Below are positions 51,678 through 61,355 of a stretch of 64,000 bases of DNA, piece after piece. The first letter of the stretch is position 1. The number at the start of each line of letters is the position of its first letter. The position numbers and the translations under genes are program-made. The stretch lies in NCBI GenBank assembly GCA_017511805.1, contig JAFWJA010000015.1, positions 511,098-575,097 of the forward strand, written 5' to 3'. The DNA is from Bacilli bacterium (GTDB lineage Bacteria > Bacillota_I > Bacilli_A > RF39 > UBA660). The notes beneath the pieces are model-generated. The model was given only the letters and a program-made list of their open reading frames with translations. It ran no database searches and was not told the origin of the DNA.

Positions 51678-53283
51678 AAACATTTATTGAATTAAATTCT
51701 TCAACACTCTTATTTTTCATGTATAGTAATAATAATCCTAGTATAACTGCATATATTCCAGTTATTATTAATAATGTCATATCAGTACCATACATCTTTA
51801 AGAATTTAAATAATCCATATAAAGTTAATCCTAGTAATCCCATACCAACAAATACTGATATAGTTGCACTAGTACTTTGTTTTACTACTTCAGCATCACT
51901 TTCAGCATCCATTTTTGGATATTTTAAATTCATTATAATACCTATTAATTCTGATATTAATGGTAATATTACAGATACCGCTAATACTAATAACATTTGT
52001 AATATAGTAAAGTCATATTTAATAAATAGAATCGCATTACCAATAAATATAAATGGTAGCATTACTAATACTGCGGATAATACTTTTGCAAGAATTAATT
52101 TACTAGTACTAACTGGTAAACTCTTTAATATATTAAATGATTTACCTTCAAGAGATATCATAGAACTAGTTATTGAAGTTAAGAATGATCCACCTGCAAT
52201 CAACGCAACAGATACTATTGGTATATACTTAACAACTTCTGCTTCAGTTATTTTAAATCCTTGACTCGCTATTAATCCAGAAAACATATCAAAGTTAACT
52301 GCAACTAATATACACATTATTAGATATAACACTAATCCTAATCCAGCATTAGTAATAAATACAGGTGAATTAGTAAATCTTTTCCACTCTTTCTTTATCA
52401 ATGCATTCATTACTGAATTAGTTTTAACTTTATAATCTTTTTTATAAACTACACTAATAGATTTAGTTCTAGAATTAATCTTAAAGTATATTTTACTAAT
52501 TAAGAATACAATAAGCGCAAATAAACCAACATTAATACCAATAAATATTAATAAATCCACTACTTTAAAATCAGTTACTAAATTAACAAACGCTCCTGCT
52601 GGATAATATATTTTAGTAATAATTTCATTTAAACTACTAGCATTTTCAGTTAATCTTTTTATAATATCTTGCAAGTTTAATGAAACATACATTAATCCTA
52701 CAAAGAATATAGTTGTAATAATAATTTGAACTAAGTTTTTATATTTAAATCTAGATGATAAACCAGATGTTATAACACCAATAATACATGATATAACTAT
52801 AGGTATTACTGGTAATAATAATATCATAAAGAATGATGTTAAATAGAATGTCCAATCAACATCTACTCTAATTGCATATGCCACTATTACTGGTAACATA
52901 AATACTGTATTATATAATAATTCAAATATATAAAATTTAAATATTCTTACAAATAATACTGTTGATCTTTTAATTGGTAATGATAACAAGAGATCATCAT
53001 CTTTACAATTAAATAATAAACTACCAGTCTTATATATACCCTCTATTAAAGTTAAAATAGCTGTTAAGAATACAAATAACGATAATACTATAAATGCTAA
53101 ATTTGATTGTTTTAGAGGATCTATAAACATATTTGCATAAGCAAAGAAACATAACATTATTAAACAATATATAAATATAGGTACAGCTTTACTTTGCTTT
53201 TTATTTTTATTTTTATTATTTATAATAAATAAACTCATCTCACTTGTAAAACAAGCTTTAATTAATGATATATATTTTTTCAT
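51676..53283 (-). CDS. ABC-2 family permease
   Basis: Protein of 535 residues with about twelve hydrophobic helices in two groups. It carries the ABC-2 permease pattern (LLLSLPIKRSTVLFVRI near residue 98 and FNILKSLPVSTSKLILAKVL near residue 380). The two related loops suggest an internal duplication. It follows its ATPase with a one-base gap. The cargo is unknown. Confidence 0.86.
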   Translation of the reverse strand: MKKYISLIKACFTSEMSLFIINNKNKNKKQSKAVPIFIYCLIMLCFFAYANMFIDPLKQSNLAFIVLSLFVFLTAILTLIEGIYKTGSLLFNCKDDDLLLSLPIKRSTVLFVRIFKFYIFELLYNTVFMLPVIVAYAIRVDVDWTFYLTSFFMILLLPVIPIVISCIIGVITSGLSSRFKYKNLVQIIITTIFFVGLMYVSLNLQDIIKRLTENASSLNEIITKIYYPAGAFVNLVTDFKVVDLLIFIGINVGLFALIVFLISKIYFKINSRTKSISVVYKKDYKVKTNSVMNALIKKEWKRFTNSPVFITNAGLGLVLYLIMCILVAVNFDMFSGLIASQGFKITEAEVVKYIPIVSVALIAGGSFLTSITSSMISLEGKSFNILKSLPVSTSKLILAKVLSAVLVMLPFIFIGNAILFIKYDFTILQMLLVLAVSVILPLISELIGIIMNLKYPKMDAESDAEVVKQSTSATISVFVGMGLLGLTLYGLFKFLKMYGTDMTLLIITGIYAVILGLLLLYMKNKSVEEFNSINV

Positions 53284-53284
53284 A

Positions 53285-53992
53285 TTAGGCTTCTAAATCT
53301 AAGAATACTTTTTCTAAAGACTTATCTCCTTTAACTTCTTTCATTGTACCTACTTTAACTAATTCACCTTTTTTAATTATTGCTACTCTAGAACATAATT
53401 TTTCAGCAACATCTAGAATATGTGTTGAGAAAAATACTATTTTTCCTTCTTTTAACATTTCTTGCATTACTTCTTTAACATCAAATACTGCTTTTGGATC
53501 TAGACCAACAAATGGTTCATCCATTATAAGTACTTTTGGATCATGAGCAAGAGCTGATATTAAAGCAACCTTTTGTTTCATACCATGTGAAAATGAACTA
53601 ATAGGACTATTTAATTTATCTTCTATTTCAAACATTTTCGCATATTTTTTTATATTCTTTTCTCTTACTTCTTCAGATACTTCATACATATCACATATAA
53701 AATCAATATAATCTATTGCTTTCATATTTTCATATAATTCTGGATTATCTGGTACATATGCCATTTCTTTTTTACATTCAAGAGTATCAGTTTTTATAGA
53801 TTTACCATTTATAAGTATTTCACCTTCATCAAAATCATGAATACCTACTATAGACTTAATTAATGTAGTTTTACCTGCACCATTATGTCCTATAAAACCA
53901 AATACTTCTCCATCATTAACGGTAAAATTAATATTATTTAATGCTTTTGTTTTTCCACCATAACTTTTACTAACATTTTTAATTTCTATCAT
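53285..53992 (-). CDS. ABC transporter ATPase
   Basis: Protein of 235 residues. Walker A is GHNGAGKTT, the signature is FSHGMKQK, Walker B is VLIMDEPFVGLD, and the H-loop is in FFSTHILD. It powers the adjacent ABC-2 permease. Its ATG overlaps the NUDIX gene upstream by 14 bases. Confidence 0.93.
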   Translation of the reverse strand: MIEIKNVSKSYGGKTKALNNINFTVNDGEVFGFIGHNGAGKTTLIKSIVGIHDFDEGEILINGKSIKTDTLECKKEMAYVPDNPELYENMKAIDYIDFICDMYEVSEEVREKNIKKYAKMFEIEDKLNSPISSFSHGMKQKVALISALAHDPKVLIMDEPFVGLDPKAVFDVKEVMQEMLKEGKIVFFSTHILDVAEKLCSRVAIIKKGELVKVGTMKEVKGDKSLEKVFLDLEA

Positions 53993-54392
53993 TTTTTATA
54001 CTTCCTTCCCAATATTTAATTGCGCGATCTAACAATCCTTTTTCATCTTCATATGTAACTAATAATACTGCTTCTTTTATAGGTACAAATAAAACTTCAC
54101 TAACCTCTATTTCTTGATTAATTAAGTTCTTTGTTATAGGTTTACCTATAAAATATACAACGTCTTTCATTACACCTTCTTTCGGACTATACGTGATCAT
54201 ATCTCTATAACCTGGTATTATTTCCACATCACAATTAGTTTCTTCTTTAACTTCTCTAATTGCAGTTTCTTCTTCTGTTTCCCCTTCTTCAACATGTCCT
54301 TTTGGAAAACCCCAGTGTCCTAAATTATGGTGAACCATTAATATCTTATTATCATCAAATACTAATACTCCACAAGATTTTTCTTTTTTCAT
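53979..54392 (-). CDS. NUDIX hydrolase, Ap4A-hydrolase-like
   Basis: Protein of 137 residues. It begins KEKSCGVLVF and has HWGFPKGHVEEGETEEETAI leading into REVKEETNC, a Nudix box with Asn where the final Gly is usual. The start and the WGFPKGH block are typical of bis(5'-nucleosyl)-tetraphosphatases. It would hydrolyse dinucleoside polyphosphates. It overlaps its neighbours on both sides, so the transcript is tightly packed. Confidence 0.85.
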   Translation of the reverse strand: MKKEKSCGVLVFDDNKILMVHHNLGHWGFPKGHVEEGETEEETAIREVKEETNCDVEIIPGYRDMITYSPKEGVMKDVVYFIGKPITKNLINQEIEVSEVLFVPIKEAVLLVTYEDEKGLLDRAIKYWEGSIKNDRN

Positions 54393-54892
54393 AAGCTACC
54401 TCCAGTTTTTCTATTATATAACTCCATAAATATTTTATCAAGTTCATTTTCTACTTCTCTATAGTTTTCAGGATATTGCATATAACCATTAGCAGAAATA
54501 TAATCTCCATTAATACACTTAATATGCATAGTAAATGAATCTCCATCTAATACATCTTTGTCATATTTAGCAAATCCATCCCAACTAGAAACATTATAAT
54601 TATTTAGTACTTTTAACACTTTATCTACAAAATTAGTGGCTACATTAATCTCTAATTTTTTTTCTTCCGGTACTTCATATGGTTTTATAGTTGCTAAATA
54701 ATTATCACCCTTTTTCTCTAAATGATAATAAATATTTGAATTCATCGCATATCCATTACTATATGAAAAATATAGATATTCAAGTTCTGTTATTTCTTTT
54801 TTATCTTCTTTTCTTAATAATAATATTGTACCTATAATAATTCCAATAACTACTACTATTACAGATATTATTACTATTATTTTTCCTTTCAT
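54389..54892 (-). CDS. Unknown membrane-anchored protein
   Basis: Protein of 167 residues. One N-terminal membrane helix (residues 4-26) is followed by an exported, beta-rich domain with YLYFSYSNGYAMNSNIYYHL and WDGFAKYDKDVLDGDSFTMHI. No family recognised. AGGAGGTATTA precedes the ATG, and the stop overlaps the NUDIX start (ATGA). First gene of the NUDIX/ABC operon. Confidence 0.68.
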   Translation of the reverse strand: MKGKIIVIISVIVVVIGIIIGTILLLRKEDKKEITELEYLYFSYSNGYAMNSNIYYHLEKKGDNYLATIKPYEVPEEKKLEINVATNFVDKVLKVLNNYNVSSWDGFAKYDKDVLDGDSFTMHIKCINGDYISANGYMQYPENYREVENELDKIFMELYNRKTGGSL

Positions 54893-54969
54893 TAATACCT
54901 CCTTAATTCTATATTAATTATACAATAAAATGATTAGATATTTTCATTTTATTTATAATAGATGTAAAC

Positions 54970-54997
54970 AAAAAAAGAAGAATTATTTTCTTCTTTT
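54970..54997 (-). terminator. Terminator of the P-type ATPase gene
   Basis: AAAAGAAGAA (54973-54982) pairs with TTCTTCTTTT (54988-54997) across five bases and is followed by T on the minus strand. Confidence 0.85.
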
Positions 54998-57331
54998 TAT
55001 TGTATTTTTAATCTTTTCTTTAAGATTACCATTATAATTATTTATTTTTTCCACAAGGAAAGTTAGATTTCTCATAACAGATATTTCCGCAATTGCGAAT
55101 ACTGCACATAATGAAGCAGCTTTTACTGAAATACTAGTTATATCAAATAAGTGATAGAAATAGTTACATCCTACTATAAATCCTAGTATACATATTACTA
55201 AAACCATAAATCTATATTTATTAAGTGGTCTTACAATATCCCATAAGATTAAGAATCCAACTACTGATAATAAATATGTACTAGCAGTACCTATTTCTGC
55301 TGCTGGTAATTCAAATAATTGTGAGAACATAACTAATGCTGCTATTGCAAAGAATGATGTTAATGCAGCTGGTAATGATTTAATAAGTGTTCTTCTAATA
55401 AATCTACCTTCTTGTTTTTTCTCATTTGCTTCAAGTGCTAGTAAGAATGCTGGTACACCAACATTAAACATTGATATTAATGATACTTGGTTTGGTTCTA
55501 GTGGATATGAAAATGCATTATATATTGAGAAGAATGCAAGTAATAATGAGAATATATTCTTATATAAGAATAGTATTGCAGATCTTGTGATATTATTAAT
55601 ATCTCTTCTTCCTTCAAATACTATCTCATTCATGTGTGAGAAGTCTGAATCAAGTAATACTACTTGAGCTGCTTGTCTTGCAGCATCACTTCCACCACCC
55701 ATAGCTATTGAACAATCAGCTTCTTTCATGGCAAGTATATCATTAACTCCATCACCTGTCATAGCTACTTTTAATCCATTAGCTTTTAAAGCTTGAACTA
55801 AATATTTCTTTTGTTCTGGTTTTACTCTACCAAATACAGTATATTTAGTAACTGCATCCATTATTTTTTCTTTAGTATCTAACATAGTAGCATCTACATA
55901 TTGTTCTGCATTTGCTATTCCTGCTGCTTTTGCTATTCTAGAAACTGTAACTGGATTATCCCCTGAGATTACTTTTATATTAACACCTTGTCTTTCAAAA
56001 TTATTAAATGTTGTTTTAGCATTTTCTCTTATTTCATTATGAAGTGCTACAAATAATATTGGTGTTACTACTCCATTTCTATCTTCTCTAACAAAAGCAA
56101 TAACTCTTTTACCTGTATTAGTATAATTTTCTATATTTATACTATTTAAACTTAATTGTCTATCATCTAATAAATATTCTGGTGCTCCTAATCTATATAT
56201 ATAATCATTAGTAACTACTTCAGAATACTTTTTCTTTGAATCAAATGGTCTTAATTCAATATAATCCATCGTTGCTTTTTCTTTAAAATAATCTCTTAAT
56301 GCTTGCATTGTAATATTATTATCAGGTAATGTCATTATATATTTTGATAATAATACTCGTGCTTCACTTATTTCTTCATCTGTTTCTTTATGAGCTCCAA
56401 ATGTTTGATACACTTCCATAACATCAGTAGTAATAGTACCTGTTTTATCAACACATAGTACATCTACTCTAGCAAGAGTTTCAATACTTCTCATGTCATG
56501 TAATAGTACTTTCTTTCTAGCTAATCTAGCTGCACTTAAAGCAAGAGCAACTGTAACTAATAAATATAATCCTTCTGGTATCATACCTATAACAGCACTA
56601 ACCATTTGAGTAATAGATTTTTGTAAAGATATTTCATTAATATATCTAGCTTCATAGAATAAAGCTATACCTATAGGAATGATTATGATACTTGCTACTT
56701 TAATAATAGTTTCAATATCTTTAATCATTTCTGATTTTCTTTCTTTTACTTCTTTTGCTTTCTTAGTTAATTTAGCTGCATAAGAATCTTCACCAACTTG
56801 AGTTAATTTAGCTACTAAATTACCTGAAGTTAAGAAACTACCTGATTTTAATTCAGATCCAGGTACCTTTTCTACTTCATCTGCTTCACCAGTAAGTAAT
56901 GACTCATTAACACCAGCCATACCTTCTAATACTTCAGCATCTGCTGGTACTTGTGAACCAGATTCTAATTTAATAACATCTCCAAGTACTAATAAATCAG
57001 ATCTTAATCTAACTTCTTCACCATTTCTATATACTGTATATTCAGATATATCTAATAATGCAAGTTCATCTAATACTTTCTTAGCTCTTAATTGTTGAAA
57101 TATACCTATTAATGTATTCGCAATAACTACTGGTAAGAATGTTAAGCTCTTAAAAGAACCAGTTACTATTAAAATAATAGATAAAAATGCAAATATAGCA
57201 TTAAAGTATGTAAATAAATTTGATAAAACTATTTGTTTAACTGTCTTACTAGATTTGTTTTCAATATAATTGACTTTCCCTTTTTCAATCATTTTTTCTA
57301 CTTCTCTAGTAGTTAATCCCTTTCCTTCCAT
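54983..57331 (-). CDS. P-type cation-transporting ATPase
   Basis: Protein of 782 residues. The phosphorylation site is DKTGTIT near residue 296, TGE in ESLLTGEADE is the actuator motif, and TGDGVNDILAMKEAD is the hinge. Membrane helices lie before the actuator, around residues 205-265, and in a C-terminal set. The helix before DKTGT has IPEGL, as in Ca2+/Mg2+ or related cation pumps (P2/P3-like), and not the CPC of heavy-metal pumps. The ion cannot be fixed from the sequence. Confidence 0.92.
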   Translation of the reverse strand: MEGKGLTTREVEKMIEKGKVNYIENKSSKTVKQIVLSNLFTYFNAIFAFLSIILIVTGSFKSLTFLPVVIANTLIGIFQQLRAKKVLDELALLDISEYTVYRNGEEVRLRSDLLVLGDVIKLESGSQVPADAEVLEGMAGVNESLLTGEADEVEKVPGSELKSGSFLTSGNLVAKLTQVGEDSYAAKLTKKAKEVKERKSEMIKDIETIIKVASIIIIPIGIALFYEARYINEISLQKSITQMVSAVIGMIPEGLYLLVTVALALSAARLARKKVLLHDMRSIETLARVDVLCVDKTGTITTDVMEVYQTFGAHKETDEEISEARVLLSKYIMTLPDNNITMQALRDYFKEKATMDYIELRPFDSKKKYSEVVTNDYIYRLGAPEYLLDDRQLSLNSINIENYTNTGKRVIAFVREDRNGVVTPILFVALHNEIRENAKTTFNNFERQGVNIKVISGDNPVTVSRIAKAAGIANAEQYVDATMLDTKEKIMDAVTKYTVFGRVKPEQKKYLVQALKANGLKVAMTGDGVNDILAMKEADCSIAMGGGSDAARQAAQVVLLDSDFSHMNEIVFEGRRDINNITRSAILFLYKNIFSLLLAFFSIYNAFSYPLEPNQVSLISMFNVGVPAFLLALEANEKKQEGRFIRRTLIKSLPAALTSFFAIAALVMFSQLFELPAAEIGTASTYLLSVVGFLILWDIVRPLNKYRFMVLVICILGFIVGCNYFYHLFDITSISVKAASLCAVFAIAEISVMRNLTFLVEKINNYNGNLKEKIKNTIKRRK

Positions 57332-57394
57332 GATACAACCTCACTTCATAAATCTATTTATTATTATACTATAGATTTTAATTATTGTTATTAT

Positions 57395-58012
57395 TTATTT
57401 ATTAAATTCAAAATATTTAAATCCTTTTCCTTCATATATTTCCATTGCGGTAGGTAAATTTAGTAACCTAGCAAAAAATAAGTTATATAATTCATCTAAT
57501 AAAAATATAGAACATAGACAAATACTTATAGTTAAGAATACTTTTTTAGGAATAGTTTTAGATAAACTTATTAAGAATGGAATAAGAACATACATTAAAA
57601 ATATACCTGCTATTCCAAAACCTAATACACTTCTTAAACAAATATATCCATTTATATTACCAAAATTAAGTATTTCTACATTATAATCCCAGAATCTAAG
57701 ATCAAAAAACTTATCTAATACATAACCTGCGGTAAATTCTAGTAAAGTAGCACTTATTATAGATAAAGTAAATACAGTTAAAGGATTACTTCTATATTTA
57801 TAAGTGACTCCAAACATTAGAAATGCTCCTATTGCGTAGATATTCATCCAAGGAAGAAAATTACCACCTTGCCAATAGAATTCTTTCATACCACCATTAA
57901 AATAATAGAATATAAATTCTATTATCCAACCTATTATTCCAGAGATAACAAATAGTAAACAAGCAATCCCTATCTTTTGCCATGTTTCCAATTCTTTAAC
58001 GTTATAATCCAT
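57395..58012 (-). CDS. CmpB-family membrane protein (putative ABC transporter permease)
   Basis: Protein of 205 residues with five or six membrane helices. The blocks GWIIEFIFYYF, FYWQGGNFLPWMNIYAIGA and LEFTAGYVLDKFFDLRFWDY are the hallmarks of the CmpB family (PF06541). These are often annotated as ABC permeases, but their role is not proven. AGAGGTGTTAT precedes the ATG. Confidence 0.82.
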   Translation of the reverse strand: MDYNVKELETWQKIGIACLLFVISGIIGWIIEFIFYYFNGGMKEFYWQGGNFLPWMNIYAIGAFLMFGVTYKYRSNPLTVFTLSIISATLLEFTAGYVLDKFFDLRFWDYNVEILNFGNINGYICLRSVLGFGIAGIFLMYVLIPFLISLSKTIPKKVFLTISICLCSIFLLDELYNLFFARLLNLPTAMEIYEGKGFKYFEFNK

Positions 58013-58061
58013 ATAACACCTCTATATTAGTATTATATCATATATAATATTTTAGGTGATT

Positions 58062-58090
58062 AAAAAAAACTTATATTTACATATAAGTTT
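58062..58090 (-). terminator. lepB terminator
   Basis: AAACTTATAT (58067-58076) pairs with ATATAAGTTT (58081-58090) across four bases, followed by eight T on the minus strand. It holds the stop codon. Confidence 0.87.
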
Positions 58091-58716
58091 TAATCAACTA
58101 TACCAATCTTATTAAGTGGCCATATTCTAAATGTAACTCTACCAATTATTTGTTCCTTTTTTATTATACCAATATCTTCTGATCTACTATCAAGAGATAT
58201 TGCTCTATTATCCCCCATAACTAAGTAACAATCACCTGGTATTTTCTTTAATCCTATTTTACTCATATCAAAATCTTCTGATTTTGATGAAGCAAATGAA
58301 TTATCTAGTTCTTTACCATCAGCATATACTTTATTATTTTTTATTTCTATTACTTCATTAGGTAGACCTATTACTCTTTTTATTATTCTTGTTTTTTCAG
58401 TTTCAGTTTGTTTAGTTTTCTCATTATATGAAACTTCTTCTACTTCAACAACAACAATATCATATCTTTTAATATCAGTCATTTTATATCTTAACTTATT
58501 TAATATTAATACTTGTCCATCTGCAAGTGTACTATCCATAGAAGGACCATCTACTCTAACAGGTTCAAATATAAATACTCTTATTATTATAACAACTAAG
58601 ATAATAGCTAAATAACTTAGTATTTCTTTTATAATCTTTTTCTTTTTATCCACAGGTTTCTTTTCAACAACTGGTGGAACTTGCTGTACTGTATTTACTA
58701 CTTTTTTTTCTTCCAT
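58090..58716 (-). CDS. lepB: Signal peptidase I
   Basis: Protein of 208 residues. A membrane helix (residues 29-49) is followed by the catalytic Ser in GPSMDSTL (Ser59) and the general base Lys in RIIKRVIGLPNEVI (Lys113), then GDNRAISLDSR. It removes signal peptides from exported proteins, including the surface proteins encoded here. The start at 58716 was chosen because GAGGTAATAA lies just upstream; a longer frame runs back into the rplS terminator. Confidence 0.95.
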   Translation of the reverse strand: MEEKKVVNTVQQVPPVVEKKPVDKKKKIIKEILSYLAIILVVIIIRVFIFEPVRVDGPSMDSTLADGQVLILNKLRYKMTDIKRYDIVVVEVEEVSYNEKTKQTETEKTRIIKRVIGLPNEVIEIKNNKVYADGKELDNSFASSKSEDFDMSKIGLKKIPGDCYLVMGDNRAISLDSRSEDIGIIKKEQIIGRVTFRIWPLNKIGIVD

Positions 58717-58734
58717 TTTTATTACCTCATACAA

Positions 58735-58763
58735 ATTATATAATACTAGCAATTTTTTTACAA
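58735..58763 (-). promoter_or_regulatory. lepB promoter
   Basis: TTGTAA (58758-58763), 17-base spacer, TATAAT (58735-58740), directly after the rplS terminator. Confidence 0.7.
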
Positions 58764-58764
58764 G

Positions 58765-58790
58765 AAAAAAACAAGTGTTTACTTGTTTTT
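58765..58790 (-). terminator. rplS terminator
   Basis: AAAAACAAGT (58767-58776) pairs with ACTTGTTTTT (58781-58790) across four bases. The stop codon is inside the stem. Confidence 0.87.
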
Positions 58791-59149
58791 TACTTTGTTT
58801 CTTTAACGTTTTTATTTCTTTCTTTAATTCTATAGTTAGCAATCTTGTCTCTTAAGAATTTTAATTTAGCTCTTCTTACTCTACCTTTTCTAACTACAGT
58901 AATTTTATCAATCTTTGGTGAATTAACTGGGAAAATTCTTTCAACACCAATACCTGAAGATTTTTTTCTAACTGTGAAAGTTTCTGAAACTCCAGAACCT
59001 TTTCTTTCAGTACAAACACCTTCAAATGCTTGGATTCTTTCTTTGTTTCCTTCAATAATTCTAACGTCTACTTTTAAAGTATCTCCTACTCTAAATTCAG
59101 GAACGTTTGGATTGATTTGTTTTTCTGTTATCTTTCTGATAATATCCAT
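58790..59149 (-). CDS. rplS: 50S ribosomal protein L19
   Basis: Protein of 119 residues with [46 protein letters not shown] and the Arg/Lys-rich [15 protein letters not shown] block, all typical of L19 at the 30S-50S interface. The start at 59149 is set by AGGAAGATTAAGT; the upstream frame runs through a leader hairpin and is not used. Confidence 0.97.
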   Translation of the reverse strand: MDIIRKITEKQINPNVPEFRVGDTLKVDVRIIEGNKERIQAFEGVCTERKGSGVSETFTVRKKSSGIGVERIFPVNSPKIDKITVVRKGRVRRAKLKFLRDKIANYRIKERNKNVKETK

Positions 59150-59179
59150 ACTTAATCTTCCTTTCCTAATTATATAACC

Positions 59180-59209
59180 AGCAATCATTATTACGATAAG
59201 CGGATTGCT
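59180..59209 (-). promoter_or_regulatory. L19-type autoregulatory leader hairpin
   Basis: AGCAATC (minus strand, 59203-59209) and GATTGCT (59180-59186) form a 7-bp stem with a 16-base loop, between the promoter and the L19 start. Position and shape fit the L19 leader of Firmicutes, where excess L19 represses its own mRNA. Called from memory of that family. Confidence 0.55.
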
Positions 59210-59226
59210 TTTTTCAAACATTTACA

Positions 59227-59255
59227 ATACTATCATATTTTTCAATAAAAATCAA
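59227..59255 (-). promoter_or_regulatory. rplS promoter
   Basis: TTGATT (59250-59255), 17-base spacer, TAGTAT (59227-59232), just upstream of the leader hairpin. Confidence 0.6.
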
Positions 59256-59268
59256 CAATTTTTTATAT

Positions 59269-60321
59269 TTATTCCTCAGAACTTTTTCCTTTATATTTAT
59301 TCTTAAAAGCCATGTATTTAAAATAAATTTTAACAAAATCTTTTTTTCTAGTCTTTTTAACTAATTTATATGCCTTTTTCTCATTAGTTCTAAGCATTAT
59401 TATTCTTTTCTTAACAAATCTACTTATTTTAGGATTATCTTGCCAATTTTTAAAAACTTCATCAAATCTATCAAAATATTCCATAAGTATTTTTGTATTA
59501 TCTACTATTGATTTATCATTCTTAATTACTTTAGTAATACCCGTAAAGAATGCATTAGTTACAAGTAATCTCTGTATTCTATCTCTAATTACTTTACTAG
59601 ATTTCTTATATACTTCTTGAACTTTTTTAGCAGCATCTAAATATGCAGCATGTTTTTCTCCTAAAGAATTAATTAATGATCCTGATACTTGTACATAGTA
59701 ATAAACTACATCTTTAATAAATATCATGTTCTTTAATCTATATTTTAATTCATGTTCAAAAAGCATATCTTCATATCTTTTTAAATCTTCATCAAAATAT
59801 AGATCTTCTAATAATTCTTTTTTAATTAGTTTTCCAGTAATATAAGTTGCTTTATCAAGTACCTCTATATTATCTTCTAAACTACCCATAACTAAATCTT
59901 CTTTTGGTAGTTTACCTTCAGTAAAATAGTATTTCTTACCTTTATCTTCATACATAACTAAGTGATAACTATCTACTACATCACCATCATATTTTTCTAA
60001 TCTATCTACCATTATTTCAATACAATCTTTTGTTAAAACATCATCTGCATCTACAAACATGACATAATCACCAGAAAAAGTTTTTAAACCTATATTTCTA
60101 GTTTTACTAACACCATTATTTATTTCACTATAAACTGGTCTAATTCTACTATCTTTTAATGCATATTTCTTGATTATTTTAACTGAATCATCAGTAGAAC
60201 AATCATCTATTAATATTATTTCTAAATTTTTATAATTTTGATTTAAGATACTATTTAATGAACGAGGTAAATACTTTTCAGCATTATATACTGGTACAAT
60301 TACACTAACTTTTTTACTCAA
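59269..60321 (-). CDS. Family 2 glycosyltransferase
   Basis: Protein of 350 residues. It begins SVIVPVYNAEKYLPRSL, has ILIDDCSTDDS near residue 40 and MFVDADDV (DxD metal site) near 90; the C-terminal ~100 residues are basic and helical. It transfers a sugar from a nucleotide-sugar to a surface polysaccharide, teichoic acid or glycoprotein; the acceptor is unknown. Starts with TTG inside the trpS end, with only a weak AGGTATAG upstream. Confidence 0.88.
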   Translation of the reverse strand: MSKKVSVIVPVYNAEKYLPRSLNSILNQNYKNLEIILIDDCSTDDSVKIIKKYALKDSRIRPVYSEINNGVSKTRNIGLKTFSGDYVMFVDADDVLTKDCIEIMVDRLEKYDGDVVDSYHLVMYEDKGKKYYFTEGKLPKEDLVMGSLEDNIEVLDKATYITGKLIKKELLEDLYFDEDLKRYEDMLFEHELKYRLKNMIFIKDVVYYYVQVSGSLINSLGEKHAAYLDAAKKVQEVYKKSSKVIRDRIQRLLVTNAFFTGITKVIKNDKSIVDNTKILMEYFDRFDEVFKNWQDNPKISRFVKKRIIMLRTNEKKAYKLVKKTRKKDFVKIYFKYMAFKNKYKGKSSEE

Positions 60322-61354
60322 AATAATCTATACCTATAGCCTTTTTAACTTCTTTTAATGTTTTACTAGCTTTTTCTTTTGCTTTAATAGTACCTTCTTT
60401 TAATATCTTATCTACTTCGTCCATGTGTTCTTCATAATATTTTCTCTTTTCTCTAAAAGGAGTCAATAATTCTTCAAGAACTTCATATAATACCTTTTTA
60501 ATCTTAACATCACCTAGTCCACCTTTTTTATATTGTTCTTTCATTTCATCAAGTGAACTAAATTCTGAATATTTTTTAATTTGTTCATCATTACTAAATA
60601 CATCTAAATATGTAAATACCATGTTACCTTCTACTTTACCTGGATCACTAACATTTATATGATTAGGATCTGTATACATACTCATAACTTTCTTATGTAC
60701 TTCTTCAGATGAGTCTGCTAAATAAATACAGTTATTTAAACTCTTACTCATTTTAGCGTTACCATCTAAACCAGGTAATCTTTTTTCTATATCTGATTCT
60801 GGTAATATAGCTTCACATTCTACTAATGTATCTCCATATATTCTATTAAATGTTCTAACTACTTCATTAGTTTGCTCTAGAAGTGGTAATTGATCATCAC
60901 CAACTGGAACTAAATTAGCTTTAAAAGCTGTAATATCTGCAGCTTGACTAACAGGATAATTTAAGAATCCCATTGGTACACTAGTTTCAAAACCTCTTTG
61001 TTTAATTTCTGTTTTAATAGTTGGATTTCTTTGTAATCTAGAAACAGTAACTAAATTCATATAATAATAAGTTAAAGTAGTTAATGCATCAACTTCTGAT
61101 TGTATAAATATATTAACTTTATTTGGATCTATACCAACACTTAAATAATCAAGTATAACTTCATGTAAATTATCTTGTATTTTTTTAGGATTATCAAAAT
61201 TATCTGTTAAAGCTTGTGCATCCGCAATCATAACATACATTTCATCATAATTACCTTCATTCTGCATTCTAACTCTATTCTTAAGAGTTCCTATATAATG
61301 GCCTAAATGAAGTCTTCCTGTTGGTCTATCTCCAGTAAGAATAATATTACCCAT
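60314..61354 (-). CDS. trpS: Tryptophanyl-tRNA synthetase
   Basis: Protein of 346 residues, normal for TrpRS. Class I HIGH-type motif GRLHLGHYIG is near residue 14 and the KMSKS loop is KMSKSLNN near residue 206. The rest matches a bacterial TrpRS. AAGGAG is well placed before the ATG, and the gene follows trmD with a one-base gap. Confidence 0.96.
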   Translation of the reverse strand: MGNIILTGDRPTGRLHLGHYIGTLKNRVRMQNEGNYDEMYVMIADAQALTDNFDNPKKIQDNLHEVILDYLSVGIDPNKVNIFIQSEVDALTTLTYYYMNLVTVSRLQRNPTIKTEIKQRGFETSVPMGFLNYPVSQAADITAFKANLVPVGDDQLPLLEQTNEVVRTFNRIYGDTLVECEAILPESDIEKRLPGLDGNAKMSKSLNNCIYLADSSEEVHKKVMSMYTDPNHINVSDPGKVEGNMVFTYLDVFSNDEQIKKYSEFSSLDEMKEQYKKGGLGDVKIKKVLYEVLEELLTPFREKRKYYEEHMDEVDKILKEGTIKAKEKASKTLKEVKKAIGIDYFE

Positions 61355-61355
61355 A

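Noticed and set aside
58717-58842. Longer N-terminus of signal peptidase I
   Set aside because: It would be encoded by the rplS terminator and the lepB promoter; the inner ATG at 58716 has a good ribosome-binding site.
59150-59221. Longer N-terminus for L19
   Set aside because: It covers the leader hairpin and does not match L19, which normally starts at the inner ATG.
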